Shown here one piece after another: positions 32,321 to 41,057 of a DNA stretch of 64,000 nt. The translations under genes and the position numbers were made by a program. The notes below the pieces were generated by a model. The model was not told the DNA's origin and searched no databases. It saw only the letters and a list, made by a program, of their open reading frames with translations. This stretch comes from Pseudorhodoferax sp032153935. Its GTDB lineage: Bacteria; Pseudomonadota; Gammaproteobacteria; Burkholderiales; Burkholderiaceae_C. How positions within the stretch are numbered: the first letter of the stretch is position 1; each line of letters starts with the position of its first letter. The stretch spans positions 1,364,001-1,428,000 of the forward strand of contig NZ_CAXUQL020000001.1 of assembly GCF_964253035.1 (NCBI RefSeq), in the 5' to 3' direction.

Positions 32321-33757
32321 TCAGGCCAATGCGGGCGGCAATTGCAGCGCCACGGGTTCAAGGAACTCCTGCAGGCCGTGCAGGCCGTTCTCGCGGCCCA
32401 GGCCCGAGCGGCCGAAACCGCCGAACGGCGCCTCGGGGTTGAAGGGCGCGCCCTGGATGTCGACCTGCCCGGCACGCAGGCGCCGTCCCACGGCCAGGGC
32501 CTCCTGCGGCGTGGCGGCCCAGACGGCGGCGGCCAAGCCATAGTCGGTGCCGTTGGCCTGGGCCACGGCGTCGTCCGCGCCGTCGTGCGGCAGCACCACC
32601 AGCACCGGACCGAACACCTCCTCGCGCGCGATCGGATCGTCCGGGCCGACATCGCCCAGCACCGTGGGCGGCACGAAGAAGCCGGTGGCCGGCAGCGCCG
32701 CGGGCGGGCCCGACAGGCGCTGCGCGCCGCGCGCCAGCGCGGCCTCCACCTGCGCCTGCACACGTTCGCGCTGCTGCGCCGAGACCAGCGGCCCCAGCCG
32801 GGTGGCCGGGTCCGCCGGGTCGCCCATGCGGTAGCCGGGCAGCAGGTCGCGCACCAGGGTGGCCACGGTGTCCAGCTGCGCGCGCGGCACCAGCAGCCGC
32901 GTGAGCGCCGAGCAGGTCTGGCCCGAATTCAGCAGGCAGCTCGCCAGCGTGGACTTGACCGCCAGCGCCAAGTCGGCGTCGTCCAGCACCACGGCGGCGG
33001 ACTTGCCGCCCAGCTCCAACGCCACGCGCTTGATGTCGGCACCGGCCAGCGCGGCGATGCGGCGGCCGGCCTGGGTGGAGCCCGTGAACGAGACCATGTC
33101 CACGCCCGGGTGGCGCACCAGCGGCTCGCCCACGGCCGGGCCGGTGCCGTGCACGAGCTGGAACACGCCGGGCGGCAGGCCTGCGGCGGCCACGGCGCGC
33201 GCCAGCGCGAACGCGCTGCCCGGTGCCAGCTCGGAAGGCTTGAGCACCACGGTGCAGCCGGCCAGCAGGGCCGGGGCCACCTTGCCCGTGATCTGGTGCA
33301 GCGGGTAGTTCCAGGGGGTGATGCAGGCCACCACGCCCACCGGCACCTGCTGCACCAGCGAGTGGCCGATGCGGTGTTCCCAGGCCATGCTTTCAGCCAG
33401 GTCGGCGTAGCGCGCCCAGGCAGCCAGGGGCGCACCCACCTGGATGCGTGCGGCCAGCTTGCGCGGCATGCCGACTTCCGACGCGATCAGCCGCGCCAGC
33501 GCCTCGGCCTCGCCCTGCAGCGCGGCGGCGATGCGGCGCACGGCCTCTGCGCGCTCGGCCACCGGCAGTGCGGCCCAGCCAGGCAGCGCACGCCGCGCAC
33601 CGCGCACGGCGGTGTCCACATCGGCCGCGCTGGCGCTGCGGTAGCGGGCGCTGACGGCCTCGGTGAAGCTGTCGGTCACGGGCAGCGCGTCGCTGCCGCT
33701 GGCGGGCGTCCAGGCGCCGTCGAGAAAGAGGTCGGTGTGGTCTTGCATGGTGGTCAT
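32321..33757 (-). CDS. NAD(P)-dependent aldehyde dehydrogenase
   Basis: 478 residues, full ALDH length. Active-site residues: Glu in 'RVALELGGKSAAVVL' and Cys in 'NSGQTCSALTRLL'; the cofactor region has 'ITPWNYPLHQITGKVAPALL' and 'VSFTGSTQAGRRIA'. It oxidises an aldehyde to an acid. The ATG overlaps the upstream crotonase stop (ATGA); a second ATG at 33748 is possible. In an operon with a CoA ligase and crotonases it could act on an aromatic aldehyde released from a phenylpropanoyl-CoA, by analogy with vanillin dehydrogenase. Confidence 0.9.
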   Translation of the reverse strand: MTTMQDHTDLFLDGAWTPASGSDALPVTDSFTEAVSARYRSASAADVDTAVRGARRALPGWAALPVAERAEAVRRIAAALQGEAEALARLIASEVGMPRKLAARIQVGAPLAAWARYADLAESMAWEHRIGHSLVQQVPVGVVACITPWNYPLHQITGKVAPALLAGCTVVLKPSELAPGSAFALARAVAAAGLPPGVFQLVHGTGPAVGEPLVRHPGVDMVSFTGSTQAGRRIAALAGADIKRVALELGGKSAAVVLDDADLALAVKSTLASCLLNSGQTCSALTRLLVPRAQLDTVATLVRDLLPGYRMGDPADPATRLGPLVSAQQRERVQAQVEAALARGAQRLSGPPAALPATGFFVPPTVLGDVGPDDPIAREEVFGPVLVVLPHDGADDAVAQANGTDYGLAAAVWAATPQEALAVGRRLRAGQVDIQGAPFNPEAPFGGFGRSGLGRENGLHGLQEFLEPVALQLPPALA

Positions 33758-34545
33758 TCCTTGGCGGAGCTGGCGGCCTGGCGGCGCGCCAGGAAGTTGC
33801 GCATCACGCGTTGCGGCTCGCCGGTGGCGTAGCACTCGAGCTGGTAGCGGATGCCGGCCGAGCAGGCCTCCTCGAAGCCGGCCTGGGTGCGCTCGCGAAA
33901 GCGTTGCTTGGTGGTGCGCAACGCCGCGCCGGGAAGGGCGGCCAGTGCCTGCGCGCGCGCGATGGCGGTCTCCAGCACGGCTGGCGCTGCCACCAGTTCG
34001 TTGACCAGGCCCAGCGCATGGCCGCGTGCGCCGTCGATGAGTTCGCCGGTCAGCGAGAGCTGCTGGTTCAGCGCATGGCCGATCTGCAGCGACATCAGGT
34101 AGGAGCCCACGATGCTGGCCAGCCCGGCCTTGACCTCGGGCTGGCCCATGCGCAGCCCGGCGTGGCCCACGCGCAGGTCGCACAGCAGCGCCATCTGGAA
34201 GCCGGCCCCCACGGCGGTGCCGTTGAGCGCCGCCACGATGGGCTTGCGCACGTCGCGCACGGCCTGGTACATGGCGTGCTGGCGGTTCAGCCAGTCGGCC
34301 AGGTTGTGGGTGTCGATGGAAACGGATTCCTCCAGGTCCTGCCCGGCGCAGAAGGCGCGCTCGCCCGCACCGGTTAGCACCAGGGCCTGCACGGTGTCGT
34401 CGGCATCCAGCAACGCCAGCTGGCGCGTGAGGCCGGCGCGCAGTGCGGCGTTCACTGCGTTCATGGCTTGCGGCCGGTGCAGCCGCACGATGGCGGTGGC
34501 GCCGCGGCGTTCGACGCGCACGGTGTCGTTGTCGGTCTCATGCAT
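33754..34545 (-). CDS. Enoyl-CoA hydratase/isomerase family protein (upstream copy)
   Basis: 263 residues of the crotonase family. 'GAGERAFCAGQDLEESVSID' and 'ALNGTAVGAGFQMALLCDLR' form the CoA-binding and oxyanion parts, and 'MGQPEVKAGLASIVGSYL' carries the usual Glu. It differs clearly from the second crotonase at 31492, so the two probably perform successive or alternative steps. Its start overlaps the end of the acyl-CoA ligase gene by 8 bases. Confidence 0.88.
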   Translation of the reverse strand: MHETDNDTVRVERRGATAIVRLHRPQAMNAVNAALRAGLTRQLALLDADDTVQALVLTGAGERAFCAGQDLEESVSIDTHNLADWLNRQHAMYQAVRDVRKPIVAALNGTAVGAGFQMALLCDLRVGHAGLRMGQPEVKAGLASIVGSYLMSLQIGHALNQQLSLTGELIDGARGHALGLVNELVAAPAVLETAIARAQALAALPGAALRTTKQRFRERTQAGFEEACSAGIRYQLECYATGEPQRVMRNFLARRQAASSAKE

Positions 34546-36655
34546 GGGGGGGCTCTCGGTTCAGTTCCACGACGGCATCGACGGCCCAGGCGCCCTGGCC
34601 ACGCGCGCCGGCGATCAGCGGGTTCAGGTCGATGGCGACCACGCGCTGCGCATGGGCGGCGGCCAACCGGCCCAGGGCCACGGCGGCGCGGGCCACGGCG
34701 GCGGTGTCGGTGGGCGGCTCGCCGCGCACGCCTTCGAGCAGCGGCGCGATGCGCAGCGTGGCCAGGCGGTCCAGCACGTCCTGTTCTGTGAAGGGATGGA
34801 CCAGCACCACGAAGTCGCGCAGCGCCTCCACGTACTTGCCGCCGTCGCTGACCATCACGGCCGTGCCGAACTGCGGGTCCTGCCGCACGCCGAGCGCGAA
34901 CTCGCGCTGGCCGCGCACGCGGCGCGCCACCAGCACGCCTTCCAGCGGCAGGCGCATGGCGGCCACCCGGTCGACGCAGGCATGCCAGGCAGCGCGCACG
35001 CCGTCGGCATCGCCGATGCCCAGATGCACGAGCCCATGCTCGGACTTGTGCGGGATGGCGGCCGAACAGGCCTTGACCACGACCTCGGGGCCCAGGGCCT
35101 GCCAGGCTGCGACGGCCTCCTGCACGCTGCGGCACAGCCGGTGTTCCACCAGCGGGATGCCGGCAGCGCCCAGCCAGGCCAGGCTGGCGGCCTCGTCCAG
35201 CGTGCCCGTGCCCGCAGGGGCGCCAGGCAGGCTGGCCGGTGCCACCAGCGCGTCACGCTGATCGGCCGCGCGGCGCAGCGCCGCATGGCCGCGCACCTGG
35301 GCCAGCGCGGCCAGTGCGTCGGTCTCGTGCACGAACACCGGCAGGCCGGCGGCGCGGAAGGCCGCGCGCACGCTGGCCTGCGGTGCCGAGACCACCACCG
35401 GCTTGCGTGCGGCCTGGGCGAAGCGGGCCGTGTCGCGCGCCATGCCCGGCAGGTCGTAGCCGGGGCCGGCCACCGGCACGCCGACCAGGAACAGGCCGGC
35501 CTGCGGATCGGCGCCCAGGGCCTCCAGCGTGTGGGCGTACATGGCGCCGTCGGTCATCAGCGCGGCCGTCATGTCCACCGGGTTCTGCGCCGTGGCGAAG
35601 CCCGGCATGATGGCCTCGAGCGCCTGGCGCGTGGGCGGCGCGAGCTCGGCCAGTGGCAGGGCCAGCGTGTTGGCCGTGTCGGCGCACAGCACGCCCACGG
35701 CGCCGCTGTGGCTCATCACCACGAGCTGGCCTGCGCCCGGCGCTGCGCCCTGCAGGTAGAGCTCGGTGGCGTTGACCAGGCCATGCACGTCGGCCGCGCG
35801 CCAGATACCGTGGCGCGCGAGGAAGGCGTCGATCAGCACGTCGTCGTCCACCATGGCGCCGGTGTGCGAGGCGGCGGCGCGCGCGCCCAGCGCGCTGCGG
35901 CCGGACTTGAGCGCCACCACGGCGGCGCCGCGCGCACGCGCCACCTGGGCCACATGCACCAGCATGGTGGTGTCGCGCAGCGATTCGATGTAGAGCAGCA
36001 CGACGCGGATCTCCGGGTCTGCCGCCGCGGCCAGCGCAAGTTCGCAGACCGAGGCATCGGCGTCGTTGCCCGAGGCCACCAAGTAACGCACGCCGATGCC
36101 GCGCTCGCGCAGCAGGGCATAGGGCATCACGCTGGCCGCGCCGCTCTGGCTGACGATGGCCACCGGCCCGTCGGCGGGCGCCACCTCCATGAACATGGTG
36201 CTGAAGTTCAGCACCGCACCGCTGTGGAAGTTGGCGATGCCCTGGGCGTTGGGCCCGATCAGCCGCACGCCCTGCGCGCGGGCCAGTGCCACCAGGGCGT
36301 CCTGCCGCGCACGGCCTTCGGCGCCGGTCTCGCCGAAGCCCGAACTCATGACGATAGCCGCGCCGATCCCCAGCGCGCCGCAGCTGCGCACCACGGGCTC
36401 GACCTGCTCCTGGCCCACGGCCACGACCACCGCGTCGGGCCGCTCGGGCAGGGCTTCGAGCGTGGGGTAGGCGGCCAGGCCCTGCACCGTGGCGCGCCGG
36501 GGGTTGACGGGATAGATGGCGCCGGCGAAACCGAAGCGCTGCAGATAGTGCAGCGGCCGGCCGCCGACCTTGTTCGCGTCTTCGGTGGCGCCGACGATGG
36601 CGACGCGGCGCGGCGAGAAGGCGCGCGCCAGACGCGCGTCGACAGGGGTGTGCAT
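34538..36655 (-). CDS. ADP-forming acyl-CoA ligase (acetate-CoA ligase family)
   Basis: 705 residues with alpha and beta subunits fused. The N-terminal CoA-binding domain has 'RRVAIVGATEDANKVGGRPL'; the central ligase domain has 'VVALKSGRSALGARAAASHTG' split around the phosphohistidine region and 'VVMSHSGAVGVLCADTAN'; the C-terminal ATP-grasp has 'EVVVKACSAAIPHKSEHGLV'. These enzymes make acyl-CoA from acid, ATP and CoA. Feruloyl-CoA synthetase FerA belongs to this superfamily, which fits the neighbouring crotonases and aldehyde dehydrogenase. ATG 36655 follows family length. Confidence 0.85.
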   Translation of the reverse strand: MHTPVDARLARAFSPRRVAIVGATEDANKVGGRPLHYLQRFGFAGAIYPVNPRRATVQGLAAYPTLEALPERPDAVVVAVGQEQVEPVVRSCGALGIGAAIVMSSGFGETGAEGRARQDALVALARAQGVRLIGPNAQGIANFHSGAVLNFSTMFMEVAPADGPVAIVSQSGAASVMPYALLRERGIGVRYLVASGNDADASVCELALAAAADPEIRVVLLYIESLRDTTMLVHVAQVARARGAAVVALKSGRSALGARAAASHTGAMVDDDVLIDAFLARHGIWRAADVHGLVNATELYLQGAAPGAGQLVVMSHSGAVGVLCADTANTLALPLAELAPPTRQALEAIMPGFATAQNPVDMTAALMTDGAMYAHTLEALGADPQAGLFLVGVPVAGPGYDLPGMARDTARFAQAARKPVVVSAPQASVRAAFRAAGLPVFVHETDALAALAQVRGHAALRRAADQRDALVAPASLPGAPAGTGTLDEAASLAWLGAAGIPLVEHRLCRSVQEAVAAWQALGPEVVVKACSAAIPHKSEHGLVHLGIGDADGVRAAWHACVDRVAAMRLPLEGVLVARRVRGQREFALGVRQDPQFGTAVMVSDGGKYVEALRDFVVLVHPFTEQDVLDRLATLRIAPLLEGVRGEPPTDTAAVARAAVALGRLAAAHAQRVVAIDLNPLIAGARGQGAWAVDAVVELNREPPHA

Positions 36656-36672
36656 GGCTTTTCCTTCGGCGT

Positions 36673-37653
36673 TCAATCGACGCGCGCGCCCGAAGCCTTG
36701 ACCACCGGCGCCCACTTGGCCGTGTCGTCGCGGATCAGCGCGGCAAATTCCGCGGGCGTGTTGGTGCGGGCCTGCGCGCCGTCGGCCTGCATGCGCCGGC
36801 GCATCTCCTCGCTGCCCATCACGGCCACGATCTCGCGGTTCAGCCGCTCCACGATGGGCGCGGGCGTGGCGGCCGGCGCCAGCACGCCGAACCAGATCGT
36901 CACGTCGAAGCCCTTCAGGCCCGCTTCGTCGGCCGTCGGCACCTCGGGCAGCAGCGGCGAGCGCTGCGGGCCCGTGACGGCGATGGCGCGCACCTTGCCG
37001 GTGGCGATGTTCTGCGTCTGCTGCGCCACGGTGTCGAACATGAAGTCGATGCGCCCGCCCATCAGGTCCAGCAGCGCGGGTGCCGAGCCGCGGTAGGGCG
37101 CGTGCACGGTGTCGATGCCGGCCATGCTCTTGAGCAGCTCGCCCGACAGATGGTTGGAACTGCCGTTGCCCGCCGAGCCGTAGGCCAGCTTGCCGGGGCG
37201 GGCCTTGGCCATGGTGATCAGCTCGGGCAGCGTCCTGGCGCCCAGGTCGGGCCGGGTGACCAGCACGTTCATGGTGGTGGCCATGAGGCTGATGGGTGCG
37301 AAATCGCGCACCGGGTGGTAGGGCAGCTTGGCGTACAGGCTGGGGTTGATGGCCAGGGTGCCGGTGGTGCCGAAGAACAGCGTGTAGCCGTTGGGCGCCG
37401 CCGCGGCCGCGAACTGGGCGGCGATGCCGCCGCCCGCGCCGCCGCGGTTGTCCACCACCACCTGCTGGCCGAGCCGGTCGCCGAGTTTTTGCGCCAGCAG
37501 GCGCGCCATGCCGTCGGTCGGCCCGCCGGCCGGGAATGGCACGACCAGCGTGAGGGGCTGGTGCGGATAGTCGGCCGCGGACGCGGGTGCAACGGCCAGC
37601 GCGGCCAGGCCCGCGGTGGCGGCCAATGCGGCCAGGAAGCTCTTGCGCAGCAT
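36673..37653 (-). CDS. Bug/TctC-type tripartite transporter substrate-binding protein
   Basis: 326 residues with a signal peptide ending 'PASAADYP'. Bug features: 'YPHQPLTLVVPFPAGGPTDG', 'VVVDNRGGAGGGIAAQF' and 'LAYGSAGNGSSNHLSGEL'. It heads the ligase-crotonase-aldehyde dehydrogenase operon and lies 17 bases upstream of the ligase gene. It is divergent from LysR 37757. Likely ligand is the acid degraded by the operon. No membrane partners are nearby. Confidence 0.9.
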   Translation of the reverse strand: MLRKSFLAALAATAGLAALAVAPASAADYPHQPLTLVVPFPAGGPTDGMARLLAQKLGDRLGQQVVVDNRGGAGGGIAAQFAAAAAPNGYTLFFGTTGTLAINPSLYAKLPYHPVRDFAPISLMATTMNVLVTRPDLGARTLPELITMAKARPGKLAYGSAGNGSSNHLSGELLKSMAGIDTVHAPYRGSAPALLDLMGGRIDFMFDTVAQQTQNIATGKVRAIAVTGPQRSPLLPEVPTADEAGLKGFDVTIWFGVLAPAATPAPIVERLNREIVAVMGSEEMRRRMQADGAQARTNTPAEFAALIRDDTAKWAPVVKASGARVD

Positions 37654-37728
37654 GTCGTCTCCAATGGAATGAATGGGATGCCAGCGCAGTCTAGGAGTGC
37701 CGTGGTTTCCAGAAAAGTGCTGCGAGGA

Positions 37729-37741
37729 GATACCAGGTATC
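37729..37741. promoter_or_regulatory. Candidate LysR operator
   Basis: A perfect 13-base palindrome, GATACC-A-GGTATC, lies 15 bases before the LysR ATG (37757) in the gap shared with the divergent catabolic operon. Its position would give autorepression and leave room for an activation site nearer the Bug gene. Confidence 0.5.
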
Positions 37742-37756
37742 GATTAAAGTGAATGC

Positions 37757-38662
37757 ATGAATCTCAAGCAGATGGCCACGTTGGCGGCTGTTGCCGAGCT
37801 CGGATCGGTCTCGCGCGCGGCCACGGCGCTGGGCCAGGCCCAGTCGCTCGTGAGCCGGCAGGTGGCCCAGCTGGAGCAGGAATGGGGCGACCGGCTGTTC
37901 GCGCGCACCGGGCGCGGCGTGGCGCTGACGGACTTCGGCCGCCAACTCATGCCGCAGGTGCACCGGGTGCTGGCCGAGGTGGAGCAGCTCGGCGCCTCGG
38001 TGCACGAGGCGGCCGGCGCGCTGACGGGCACCGTGTACCTGGGCGTGCTGCCCACGCTTTCCGGCTACCTGCTGCCGCAGCTGTTGGCCGCGCTGCAGGC
38101 CGAGGCGCGCGGCGTGCGGCTGTGCGTGACCGAGGGCTTCAGCGGCGACCTGGATGAGCAGCTCGGCGCCGGCCGGCTCGACATGATCGTGGTCAACCGC
38201 TACGGCACCACGGCGCTGCGCGGCGAGGATGCGCTGGGCGTGATCGACACCTGCCTGCTCGGCGCGCCGCAGCTGCCGCTGATGCGGGCGCGCAGCATCG
38301 GCCTGCGCCAGCTCGACGGCCTGCCGCTGGTGCTGCCGGCCCTGCCCAATGGCATGCGCTCCATGCTGGACCAGCTGGCCGTGCGCCACTGCATCGCCAT
38401 CGACGTGGTGATGGAGGTGGACACCGCCACGGCCATGAAGGGCGTGGCCGCCAGCGGCCAGGCCTACACGCTGCTGCCGGCCATGGCGGCGCAGGCCGAG
38501 ATCGCGCAGGGCCTGCTCGCGGCGGTGCCGGTGGTGCGGCCGGCCATCAAGCGCACCATCGCGCTGGGCCTCACGCGGCAGCGGCCGGTGTCGCGCGCGG
38601 CGCGCTTCGTGGCCACGCGCGTGCGCCAGCTCGCGGTGCAGGCGCTAACGCAGCAGCGGTAG
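37757..38662 (+). CDS. LysR family transcriptional regulator
   Basis: 301 residues. The winged helix runs from residue 1 ('VAELGSVSRAATALGQAQSL', 'LFARTGRGVALTDFGRQLMP') and the effector domain follows ('LTGTVYLGVLPTLSGYLLP'). The NAC/Cbl-like shape is common in regulators of aromatic catabolism. It is divergent from the Bug-ligase operon. Its 3' end overlaps the creC end by 18 bases, a convergent overlap. Confidence 0.88.
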   Translation: MNLKQMATLAAVAELGSVSRAATALGQAQSLVSRQVAQLEQEWGDRLFARTGRGVALTDFGRQLMPQVHRVLAEVEQLGASVHEAAGALTGTVYLGVLPTLSGYLLPQLLAALQAEARGVRLCVTEGFSGDLDEQLGAGRLDMIVVNRYGTTALRGEDALGVIDTCLLGAPQLPLMRARSIGLRQLDGLPLVLPALPNGMRSMLDQLAVRHCIAIDVVMEVDTATAMKGVAASGQAYTLLPAMAAQAEIAQGLLAAVPVVRPAIKRTIALGLTRQRPVSRAARFVATRVRQLAVQALTQQR

Positions 38663-40093
38663 TGCCAGCGTGGCGAGCGCACCGCCACCTGGCGCGTTGT
38701 CCAGCAGCGCCTGGCCGCCGTGCTGCTGCGCGATGGCGCGCACGAAGGCCAGGCCCAGGCCGGTGCTCTTCTTGCCGCCGTTCGGCCGCGCCAGCGAATA
38801 GAACTTCTCGAACACGCGCTGGCGGGCGTAGTCCGGGATGCCGGGGCCGTGGTCGCGCACGCTCACGCGGGCCTGGCGCGCATCGGCCGCCAGCGTCAGC
38901 GCCACGGCGCTGCCGGCTGGTGCGAAGTCCAGCGCGTTGGCCAGCAGGTTGCTCACCGCGCGGCGCAGCAGGAAGGTATCGCCCCACACCGTGGGGCTGG
39001 CCTGCAGCGCCAGTTCGATGCGCAGGCCACGCGCCGCGGCGGCGGCCTGGTGGCCGGCGGCCAGTTCGTCCAGCAGCGGCGCCAGCGCCACCGGGCCGGC
39101 ATGTTCGAGCACGCGCCGGCTCTCCAGCGTGGTCAGCTCCATCATGCGGTCCACGATCTCCTGGATGCGCTGGGTCTCGCGCGTGATGTTGTCCAGGAAA
39201 TGCGCGCGCGTGTCGGCCGGCATGGCCGGGTCGTCCAGCAGCTCGGAGGCGCCGCGGATGGCCGACAGCGGGCTCTTGATCTCGTGCGTGAGCGTGGCCA
39301 CGTGGTCGGCCATGGTGTTGCGGCCGGTCAGCGCGTCGCGCGTCTCGTGCACGCCGGCCCGCAGCGTGGCCACGGCATGGCGCAACATGGGCCCGGGCCG
39401 CAGCCGCGGCTGGGTACGGGCCCAGGCCAGGTAGTCGCGCACCAGGCCGAACGGGCGCACCAGCCAGGCGGAAACGATCAGCGCGCCCACCAGCAGCGCC
39501 AGCGCCGAGCCCACGCCCACCCAGATCGTGCGCCAGCGCGCGTCCTGCACGAACTTGCCGAAGCTCTGCACCGGCTTGCCGACGCTGACCACGCCGATGG
39601 TCACGTGGTCGCGGTTGCGGATGGGCGCGGCCACGTACATCACCGAGCTGGTGGCGTCGTGCGCGACATCGCGCGAGGTGCGCGCGCCGTACAGGCCGTC
39701 CAGCGTGTAGCGCACGTCGCGCCAGTCCAGGTAGTCCTCGCCCACGTGCTGGCCGATGCGCCCGCGTTGCGCGTCGAACAGCACGCGGCCATCGGCGTCG
39801 GTCACGTACAGGCGCAGGTCCACGCGGGTCTTGCGCAGGCCGTAGATCTCGGCGTCGAACTGGCGCGCGTACAGCGTGCGCAGCAGCGGCTCCAGCCGGG
39901 CCGGCGCGATGCGCTCGCCCTGCACGTCCTGCTCGATCAGGCTGGCGACGAGGTTGGCGGTGTCGACCAGCGATTCCTCGGCCGACTCGCGGTAGCGCGG
40001 GTCGATGTCGCCGACCACGCGGTACAGCAGGAAGGCGATGCCCGCGACGTAGATCGCCAGGATGCCGAGGAAGATGCGCGTGCGGCGGCTCAC
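38645..40093 (-). CDS. creC: Two-component sensor histidine kinase CreC
   Basis: 482 residues: an N-terminal membrane helix (about 7-25), a periplasmic CreC-like sensor region to about residue 185, a second helix (190-212), HAMP-like linker, then a kinase core with His270 in 'LTHEIKSPLSAIRGASELL' and ATPase boxes 'NLLANALDFAP' and 'VRDHGPGIPD', 'STGLGLAFVRAIA'. Its ATG overlaps the creB stop. In enterics CreBC responds to fermentation products or penicillin-binding-protein stress; the signal here is unknown and no creD is adjacent. Confidence 0.88.
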   Translation of the reverse strand: MSRRTRIFLGILAIYVAGIAFLLYRVVGDIDPRYRESAEESLVDTANLVASLIEQDVQGERIAPARLEPLLRTLYARQFDAEIYGLRKTRVDLRLYVTDADGRVLFDAQRGRIGQHVGEDYLDWRDVRYTLDGLYGARTSRDVAHDATSSVMYVAAPIRNRDHVTIGVVSVGKPVQSFGKFVQDARWRTIWVGVGSALALLVGALIVSAWLVRPFGLVRDYLAWARTQPRLRPGPMLRHAVATLRAGVHETRDALTGRNTMADHVATLTHEIKSPLSAIRGASELLDDPAMPADTRAHFLDNITRETQRIQEIVDRMMELTTLESRRVLEHAGPVALAPLLDELAAGHQAAAAARGLRIELALQASPTVWGDTFLLRRAVSNLLANALDFAPAGSAVALTLAADARQARVSVRDHGPGIPDYARQRVFEKFYSLARPNGGKKSTGLGLAFVRAIAQQHGGQALLDNAPGGGALATLALPLLR

Positions 40094-40833
40094 GGCGCGG
40101 CAGTGGGCGAGGGCGGCAGGTCCTCGTGCAGCGCGTAGCCGGTGCCGCGCAGCGTGCGGATGGGCTCGACCTCGGGCGCCACCGCCTTGAGCTTGGCGCG
40201 CAGGGTCTTGACGTGCGCGTCCACGGTGCGGTCCAGGCTCTGGGCGGCATCGTCCCAGACCATGTCCAGCAGCTCGTCGCGCGTGTAGACGCGGCCGGGC
40301 CGCTGCACCAGCAGCGCCAAGAGGCCGTACTCGTAGCGAGAGAGTTCGAGCGCCTGGCCGTAGTAGCGGATGCGGCGGCGTTCGCCGTCGATCTGGAACA
40401 CGGGCGGTGTGCCGCCCGGCAGCGCGGGCGCAGGCGGCGCCACGGCACCGCGCGCGCTGCGGCGCAGGATGCTGCGCACGCGCGCCACCAGTTCGCGCGG
40501 CGAGAAGGGCTTGGCGATGTAATCGTCGGCGCCGAGCTCCAGCCCGACCACGCGGTCGATCTCGTCGCTGCGCGCAGTCAGAAACAGCATGGGCACGGCG
40601 TCGGCGCCGGGCAGCTCATGCAGGCGGCGGAACAGCTCGAAGCCGTTCATGTCGGGCAGGCCCACGTCGAGGATGGCCAGGTCGGGCCGCTGCGCGCGGT
40701 ACTGGGCCAGCGCGTCACCGGCCGTGGCGCACCAGATGGGCTCGTAGCCGTCGGCGCGCAGCACGTAGGCCAGCGTGTCGGCAATGCCGGATTCGTCCTC
40801 GGCGATCAGGATGCGGGGGCGGGGGGCGGACAT
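40090..40833 (-). CDS. creB: Response regulator CreB, OmpR/PhoB family
   Basis: 247 residues. The receiver domain has the phosphoacceptor Asp56 in 'LAILDVGLPDMNGFELF', the acidic pair in 'AEDESGIADT' and Lys108 in 'DDYIAKPFSP'. The C-terminal winged helix (about residues 145-240) ends with 'IRTLRGTGYALHED'. It activates transcription after phosphorylation by CreC, with which it overlaps (ATGA). Confidence 0.9.
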   Translation of the reverse strand: MSAPRPRILIAEDESGIADTLAYVLRADGYEPIWCATAGDALAQYRAQRPDLAILDVGLPDMNGFELFRRLHELPGADAVPMLFLTARSDEIDRVVGLELGADDYIAKPFSPRELVARVRSILRRSARGAVAPPAPALPGGTPPVFQIDGERRRIRYYGQALELSRYEYGLLALLVQRPGRVYTRDELLDMVWDDAAQSLDRTVDAHVKTLRAKLKAVAPEVEPIRTLRGTGYALHEDLPPSPTAAP

Positions 40834-40870
40834 GGCGGCATGGTACTGGCCGCCGGCCCGTGTCTCCTCT

Positions 40871-41056
40871 GTTGTTCATGGCCCGGGCGCACCGCCCGCA
40901 GCGTACAAACCCGGGGTGCAAGCGGCTGGTCGAGAGGCCGCGGAGCAGGCCATGCCAGCAGACGCTTTGGCCCGGGCTCTGCCCGGCCGCTGGCGGCGCC
41001 CTCTGGAGGGGGGATGGGACTTCTACACGACCTTCGAAGTCCAAACGGGAGGTCTC
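40871..41056 (+). repeat. Dispersed intergenic repeat, copy A
   Basis: About 185 bases resembling the region 50878-51066. The shared core includes ggccgcggagcaggccatg followed by a one-base variant of cagc-gacgc, then ctggcggcgcc and aggggggatggga. Its right end forms a hairpin, GGACTTC (41017-41023) with GAAGTCC (41036-41042), just downstream of the minus-strand gene that ends at 41058. It lacks an ORF, target duplication or transposase and may be a REP-like or MITE-like element. Confidence 0.8.
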
Positions 41057-41057
41057 G

